From positions 75,174,028 to 75,238,027 of the forward strand of contig NC_088295.1 of NCBI RefSeq assembly GCF_032854445.1: 64,000 nucleotides of DNA, read 5' to 3'. Made by a program: the position numbers and the translations under genes. The notes under the pieces are model-generated. The model was not told where the DNA came from. It made no database searches and saw only the letters and a list, made by a program, of their open reading frames with translations. The DNA comes from Liolophura sinensis. Taxonomy: Eukaryota; Mollusca; Polyplacophora; Chitonida; Chitonidae. Positions 58,068-64,000 of the stretch are shown here, piece by piece (position 1 is the first letter of the stretch; each line of letters starts with the position of its first letter).

Positions 58068-58401
58068 GTGCGGACTGTTAAATTTACTACTACTGACTCC
58101 TTATTCACTGTAAAAATGAATATGTCGTGTGAATCTAAATATGTTGTATACGCACCTATATGCCAGGGGTGTGGCAGGCAATACATTGGTCAGACAGCAG
58201 ATTTAAGATCCCGGCTAACCGTACACAGACAACAGATTTTCAATAAAAATCGGTGTTTTCTTTCTGTTAGTCAACACATTAGACAGTGTTCTCTCTCTTT
58301 AACTCTGCTTTCACTTTCAAAGTTTTTCTATTTTACAAAGTTCAGGACTTAAACCAAGCTGTGTTAGATGTGAAAGAAATTTTGTGTATTAATAAGTAAC
58401 C
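58068..58401 (+). pseudogene. GIY-YIG nuclease remnant of a retroelement
   Basis: The ORF reads CESKYVVYAPICQGCGRQYIG then QTADLRSRLTVHRQQI and SVSQHIRQC. This is the GIY-YIG pattern (YVVY, YIGQT, conserved Arg, HRxxI) with a Cys-containing insert, as in Penelope-like elements and some other retroelements. After HIRQC the frame is lost in a ct-rich run at about 58290-58300; the +1 frame continues VFSLFNSAFTFKVFLFYKVQ to a stop near 58401, so one small indel broke it. No reverse transcriptase was found upstream, so the copy is 5'-truncated and presumably dead. Confidence 0.65.
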
Positions 58402-59300
58402 ACCCGGTCTAAATGGAAGTCATCGGCCATAGGTCACGACAATTTGACCACATTTGTGTATTAATTAACCATACATTGTTATACATTATTTAAAAATGCT
58501 ATGTTTAATGTACATAATAAACTGTTTTATATTGTTTGATTTTACACTAATTTATAAAGATTAGCATTATTATCCTAAAGCCTATCAAACTGTTATGCTT
58601 CATTCCTTGATTAGAGAGAACAAGACGTTCGCAACTGCAGTCGGAATACAAAGATGTACAAACGTGTAACTTACTGTATAGCATAAACATAGATGTTTTT
58701 CAAAGCTCAGTGTGAAGTATACAACATGTTACAGACCAGTATTTAAAGAAAGTGTTAATGTTATCCCTTTTCAAATCTCCATGGTGCTCAGATGGCGTGA
58801 TGTGTACAAGGTAAATTGAAGTTATTTTCGGCGCGGTAGCATGGTTGTCAGTGTACCTTAATTAACCATGTCATTCCGATCGAAGCAACATAAATGAATG
58901 ACGCACAGTGAATTTAACGAAATAGTCTGTTGTTTACAGTTGATGTCATGCAATCTATTTATAAACGATAATTATGTACCTGAAAAACATCCTGGTGCCA
59001 TTCCATGCACGTCACCAAAACCGACTTGCACACAATGGAGAGTGTTACCACACATATTGTGATTGGACTGGATTTGCTTTTAGCATTGACTGTAGTTTCT
59101 TACAATAAGCTTGACAAGATGCTGCTTGGTAACAAATGTGAAAGCTGAAGGCTTAAATGTAACAGTAAGATTTTATACGTTTGCATGTAAGAAGGTAAGG
59201 TATGAACATTGCCTTATAGTAAAATATGATTCATATGCAAGCGGTTTGTAATTATGTACATAAGATAATATATTGCTATATCTAAGACACTTGAAGTCCA
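58402..59300. other. Unassigned intergenic stretch
   Basis: No exon, array or RNA gene recognised. Confidence 0.4.
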
Positions 59301-59307
59301 AAATTTA

Positions 59308-59562
59308 TGTTTTTATTTGACTGGTGTTTGGCGCCATACTCAAGAATATTTAACTTATACGACAGCTTTTTAGGTGGGAGGAAAACGGACAGAGCCCGGG
59401 GGAAACTCACGACCGTCCGCAGGTTGCTGTCAGGCCTTCCCACGTTTAGCCAGAGAGGAAGCCAGTGTGACACTTGAACTCACAGCGACCGCATTGGTCA
59501 GAGGCCCCTTGGTCATAGCGCCTTGTTGACACACTAACCACCTCTGCCACGGAGCCCCCATG
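59308..59562 (-). repeat. SINE family 1, near full-length copy
   Basis: Reverse orientation: tttttatttgactggtgttt, gccatactcaagaatattt, agagcccgggggaaactcac, cagaggccccttggtcatag, ending cacctctgccacggagcccc (tRNA-like head). No clear target-site duplication. Confidence 0.87.
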
Positions 59563-60310
59563 AGCTCACAATTGTTTATGGCGCCTTTCTATATAATTAT
59601 ACTGACAGTGCTTTATGTTGGTTGAACAAAACCATGTGTGCACTTGTTGGTTCCTGTCGACAACAAAATTTGTAGAAAAAACTGAAGATGATTTTCACCG
59701 TCCAAGAAAATAGTAACTCTAGTATCTAATGGTTATACACGTATATGGGACTTAAAAATTGCTTTAGAACCGGGTGCAATAAGTTTGCAACCCTGAAAGA
59801 GCTTCCAAACGTTAAAAGAAAAAAGAAAAAAAAAGTAAAGTGTGGCCAGCGTCCTATATATTGATCATATGCTTACCGTTGCAGCACAGGAAATACGTAT
59901 ACCAAGATGGCAAGCGATGGCACGTTGAAGCGAAACGATGGCACGATGAAGCGAAGCGAGGGCACGATGTCACGCAGCGATGACACAGTGGAAAAATTCC
60001 CAGGAGTACAATGGTGCGATGACGGCCTTATCCGGCTTCCATAACTGACTGAACACTGCATTGGGAACACAGTACTATTTAATCAATGTTGCCATTGTCC
60101 TATGGAAACTGTTTCTCATATAGGTTTACTAAGGCTGCCTTGGGGCAAAGGGCGTGAGAATACATATGTAGTGATGGTTATACGACGTCCACTAGGATGG
60201 CGTCGAAATCCTGTGACATACAAATGCACTTTGGTCAGATTACATGGGCTGTAGCTTGCCATTCAGAGGTATGTCGTAGAGATCAATAATTGGTTGATAA
60301 TAAAAATAAA

Positions 60311-60357
60311 ATTATTTATTTATTTATTTGTTTATTTATTTATTTATTTATTTATTT

Positions 60358-60397
<40 letters not shown>

Positions 60398-60398
60398 T
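60311..60398. repeat. (TTTA)n microsatellite
   Basis: About 21 ttta units with one interruption. It may be the surviving tail of a lost SINE, since family 1 elements end in this motif. Confidence 0.95.
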
Positions 60399-60820
60399 GT
60401 GGGTCTGCGTGTAAGACGGGAATAGCGAAAACGGCTGTAACATACATGAGCAGACCTGTTTATGTCGAATGCGTTTTAGCGACAAGCTCGTTATGAGTGG
60501 GGCATAAGAGCGTCCGGAAGGTGCTGTAAACTGGATCACCACCTGTCACAGCCCATCTGTTTTCTCAAGCCTTCTGGTTCCCAATAAATGGAGATGCCTT
60601 CTGGAGAGGAAACAATACAGCTGATCGATAAACTCATCTTGAACATGTCTCCATTCCGGCTGGAGATTGCTGGATGTTCACGTCAGTCTTAGACGCTATA
60701 GATCGTCCGCCCGATCGAAATCCATCGCCCCTGATTACTGGTGCTGCTCCGAACACACCCGCATGTACGGAGAATGTCACTGGTGCTGTTCAGCCATAAC
60801 CTGTGAAGAGGTGCTTCCTG

Positions 60821-60852
60821 GGTTGCCCTAGCAACCTACACTCTATATAAAA
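60821..60852 (+). promoter_or_regulatory. X-box-like palindrome and TATA box of the Rieske-type gene
   Basis: GGTTGCCCTAGCAACC (60821-60836) is a perfect palindrome fitting the RFX X-box half-sites GTTGCC-N2-AGCAAC. A TATA box (tatataaaa, 60844-60852) follows, and the first in-frame ATG is at 60923, leaving a short 5' leader. An inverted CCAAT (attgg) is near 60878. Confidence 0.6.
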
Positions 60853-60922
60853 CATTCTGTTTGAAGGCGATTTCCATTGGGGAAAGGAGTTTTGAGGGTT
60901 GTCGACGATACGCTGTCAAAAC

Positions 60923-61139
60923 ATGGCTACTGCAGTGTCCACCGATTGTTCCCCGGATCGTTCCACGGAGCTGTCCTCTGCCACAAACGCGCTTCAGTGG
61001 AGGCAAATTGGAGACTATTACGAGCTGCGGAAGCGGAAATGTCAAAGGGTACACTCCAAGAAAGGGAAATACTTTGACCTGGGTTTATTTTACAAAGACG
61101 GAAAGTTTTATGCCATGACAGCCTGGTGTAGCCACATGG
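60923..61139 (+). CDS. Rieske-type [2Fe-2S] protein, first coding exon only
   Basis: ATG at 60923, 72 codons plus one base, ending at donor G|GTGAGT. After a Ser/Thr-rich start (MATAVSTDCSPDRS) it reads LQWRQIGDYYELRKRK, YFDLGLFYKDGKFYAMTAWC then SHMG. The end CSHMG is the first Rieske cluster motif (C-x-H-x-G), preceded by the usual FYAM-type strand. This resembles small metazoan Rieske-domain proteins such as RFESD. The second motif (C-x2-H) must lie in later exons; none was found before the gap at 63051, so the gene is incomplete here. A TATA box and an X-box lie just upstream. The exact family is uncertain. Confidence 0.7.
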
Positions 61140-63050
61140 GTGAGTAATTCGATATTTTCCTGAATGGTGTGTTTTAACTGGATCTGTCCTGTACGGCAAT
61201 TTGAGCATCAATCATGTGTGTTAATGTGAAATTGTCAATGATTTGCCTATGTGTGGCATAAATGGTTGCGACAAAATGACGTCTGAACCCCTCATGTCTC
61301 TTAACCCCCAGCCAACAGCCTCCCACCGCATCCCTCCACCCGACCCCACCTTCAGCATTCCGCTGTCTACATTGAGCTGAGGCACAGCGTAGTGCAATTC
61401 CTGTGCGAACAAACGCTTCTTAATTGCTAACAGTGCTTTTATCGGCCTCTTTGCATGTCGCGTGTCCATAAAGGCAGTTGAATGTGATGTCTATACGTCG
61501 GTACGCCGTCACTTGATGCCATTCAGCGAAATCAACTCGGCATAGTAGGTGGATTTTCCTCGCCAATATCAGACTGTATAATTACCCCGTCAGGAATGGA
61601 ACGTTACCATAGCAGAATATAGTTGCCCTGTGAGACTAAGGTTCCGTTGATAGTATACATACATATGAGCAGACAGAAGACCTCTGTATTGGACAAACGT
61701 GACCGTAATGGATATTTTCACTAAATATTAGTCTACATATCTCACGGTCGTTTGTGGCATACTTACGTAGTTCGGTCATGTGATAAGTGTGCAATTGCCG
61801 TTATATTTGTCAGTTTAATGTAACCACACTACTGTGGACCGAATCCAGCTAACAAGAATCAATGGAAGGTAATAAGGCTTCTCACTGCAAACAGTATATG
61901 TCATTGATTGGGATCATTTCTGCCAGACCCACATGTCGCCACAGTATGTATGATGTGCTCTGCTTGGTGCGCTACAATCGGAGCTTTTAGTGTCTTACAT
62001 AAATCTACTACAGTAAGCCCGGTGAGGCTTTAATGGTGTATTGATTTTGCTATTGTTGAAATATATGTGCAATTTATCCTCAAATCCTGACATTTATAAC
62101 ACGAAATGAATACCATGTCTGGGTTGGTTGATACAATGGTCAAACTATGCAAAGCCATACTAATTCCAGGCCGCTCCAGTTTCTCCTGATTCTTTTGTTG
62201 GTTTAGTTTTGAGAGGATGGGGTTTGAACTAATCGTCTACGGCTTACTGTAGACATTATCTTGAAAGCAGTCCAATTACTTCTAGATACAAGGACTTCGT
62301 GCAGTGTGTGCCAAAACATCACTACGGTCAAACAGATGAGGCGGGTATATGCACAGTATATACCTCCCTCATACGTCACTGGTGGTAGGTTATACATCTC
62401 CCTAATACCTCAAAGGAATTAGAAACGAAAAGAATCTCCTGTAGTTCTGTCAACAATCAAACGCGGTCTCACTATGATATTTAATACAGTGATTAGCGGG
62501 TTTTCCATTTCTGTCACAGTATCACCTGGCCAATGACTTCAGAGCATCTGCACATGTTTATTCCGTATGCTCCGCATTGGATACACACCGTTGTGCAGTT
62601 CTATTTTATAATTGCTCTCAGGGTCCGTAACGCGGTAACACTAAGCGAATGTCAAGCACAACCTGTTCTGCACCTGCTGCGTCACCAAGTAGGTCTGTTT
62701 TCAGGCCCTGACTTTCTCATTAATATCTCATCAGGTTGGAACAGGTGGGAATATCACTACAGTGTGCTAGAGAATAAAGCCTGGACAGATTACAGATTCA
62801 AAGCTTCTGTCAGATGTCACACTGTCACATCGGACTAATATATTCTTGATCTACTGCACTGGGGTATTTGCCGTAACCTACACGGAGGTGTGGCCTAATA
62901 ATATCCATCCAAACATAGGTTTGCAATGGATCATTCATTACTGCAGAATGTATGGACATATTGCCCTGTATTCTGTAATAATAGGAATCTTGAGCACGTT
63001 TGTCAAATATCGCCTTAATATTGTCACGCTATTAATTGTTATTAGTTATT
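61140..63050. other. Presumed intron of the Rieske-type gene
   Basis: No second Rieske motif or clear exon was found. ORFs at 62533-62838 and 62846 onward have no recognisable domain. Confidence 0.4.
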
Positions 63051-63250
63051 NNNNNNNNNNNNNNNNNNNNNNNNNNNNNNNNNNNNNNNNNNNNNNNNNN
63101 NNNNNNNNNNNNNNNNNNNNNNNNNNNNNNNNNNNNNNNNNNNNNNNNNNNNNNNNNNNNNNNNNNNNNNNNNNNNNNNNNNNNNNNNNNNNNNNNNNNN
63201 NNNNNNNNNNNNNNNNNNNNNNNNNNNNNNNNNNNNNNNNNNNNNNNNNN
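63051..63250. other. Assembly gap (200 N)
   Basis: Exactly 200 Ns, a conventional scaffold gap size, so the true distance is unknown. Confidence 0.99.
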
Positions 63251-64000
63251 ACAAAGAGCAGTCTGTGGAATTAGGCTTAAGTGTGAGAATCTTCATTAGA
63301 ATTTAAATAGTGATGATATTTTTTACACATATTGTGGTGAGGAGAGGAAAAATGTGTACATATTGAACAACCTTTTTGTATCAACCACCAAAATTACATT
63401 AACACTACCTTGTCTAATAAGGAAATGAAGCTGGACCTCTGTTAACGTAAGTGCCTTTTTAATGGTTGAAGCTTTGAGTGTCTGAAACTATCTAGTTTTT
63501 CCCTGCCTGTGTGTCATTAATAACACCAGGGTGTATCTTAAGGCTAAGAATGTGATCATTTGGACAAAACAGCCACCACAAGATGAATTTTCCACATGTT
63601 GGGTTTTTAACATTTTTTAACCACTAAAAAAAATAACTAAGCCACAGAAAAAAAGGACAAGGTATCTTTTTTAGGGAATCTAACGCAGATTAAACTGAAT
63701 ATTTAATAAACGTTATACAGAAACTTGCAGGAATATGCCTCCTGCTTTCTGGAGTTGAATTATGTATGGCAAGCCATCTAGAACGTTGAAGAGGTTCAAA
63801 TTGAAGTGTGTGTGGCATGTGATCTTTCTCCCAAAGTTACCGTAGCCATAAGTTTAGTCTTAAACTGGTCATGTAAACATTTAGCCTAATTAGGGTTTAC
63901 CTAGCAGCAACACTCAACTCAAGACTAGCCACACATTCAGGTTAACTAGCCACAAGTTTAAACTTTAATAACACTATATGCATTTAGGCTTTGCCTAGCC
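63251..64000 (+). repeat. Second copy of the 44398-45145 segment
   Basis: Begins directly at the gap with acaaagagcagtctgtgg and follows 44398-45145 to the window edge in the same orientation, including the AATAAA (about 63705-63710) and the start of the tagccaca array. Differences are mainly a-run lengths plus rare substitutions, so this is probably an allelic or mis-scaffolded copy. Confidence 0.95.

Noticed and set aside
62533-63050. ORFs after the Rieske exon considered as its second exon
   Set aside because: Neither contains the second Rieske motif (C-x2-H), and the 62846 ORF runs into the N gap.

Overview
The window is nuclear DNA from an invertebrate animal. The genes are split by GT-AG introns, non-coding sequence is AT-rich and full of minisatellites, and tRNA-derived SINEs are scattered throughout. 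Their shared body (a gtaaaacaccaatcaaataaata-type 3' end) is of a kind I associate with molluscs and other lophotrochozoans, so a mollusc is the best guess. The species is not determined. All exon models come from reading frames, splice-site consensus and remembered family motifs; no search was run.

Layout. (1) 1-18.7 kb, + strand: the 3' three-quarters of a dual oxidase (DUOX) gene, 25 exons from the late peroxidase-homology domain to the C-terminal FENF. About 330 N-terminal residues lie left of the window. Three single-base frame problems fall at 3.06-3.66, 3.77 and 5.26 kb. (2) 18.7-24.6 kb: DUOX 3' flank, a promoter-like block at 19.8 kb and two minisatellites. (3) 24.7-26.4 kb, - strand: a complete two-exon gene for a 287-residue double-hotdog, acyl-thioesterase-like protein. 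(4) 26.4-39.0 kb: mostly featureless, with SINE fragments, a degenerate repeat field and a 1.1-kb array of 24-bp units. (5) 39.0-44.9 kb, + strand: a complete four-exon gene for a 586-residue TBK1-adaptor-like protein (AZI2/NAP1, TBKBP1/SINTBAD type) ending in two UBZ-like zinc fingers. (6) 45-60.8 kb: intergenic DNA with SINEs, tandem arrays, a possible orphan first exon (47.8 kb, -) and a GIY-YIG nuclease remnant (58.1 kb). (7) 60.8 kb to the gap, + strand: promoter and first coding exon of a Rieske-type [2Fe-2S] protein. (8) A 200-bp N gap, then 750 bp almost identical to the 3' flank of the TBK1-adaptor gene, probably an assembly or haplotype duplicate.

The genes form no operon. DUOX (regulated H2O2 production at epithelia) and a TBK1 adaptor (innate signalling and selective autophagy) are both defence-related, but their proximity may be chance. 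The most notable points are a DUOX intron with about 22 tandem copies of its own 5' splice site; a DUOX with the canonical proximal heme histidine replaced, only one intact EF-hand and a triplicated KGSTxSL motif; an adaptor that combines NAP1-like and TAX1BP1-like features plus two candidate LIR motifs; and seven SINE insertions with readable target-site duplications.
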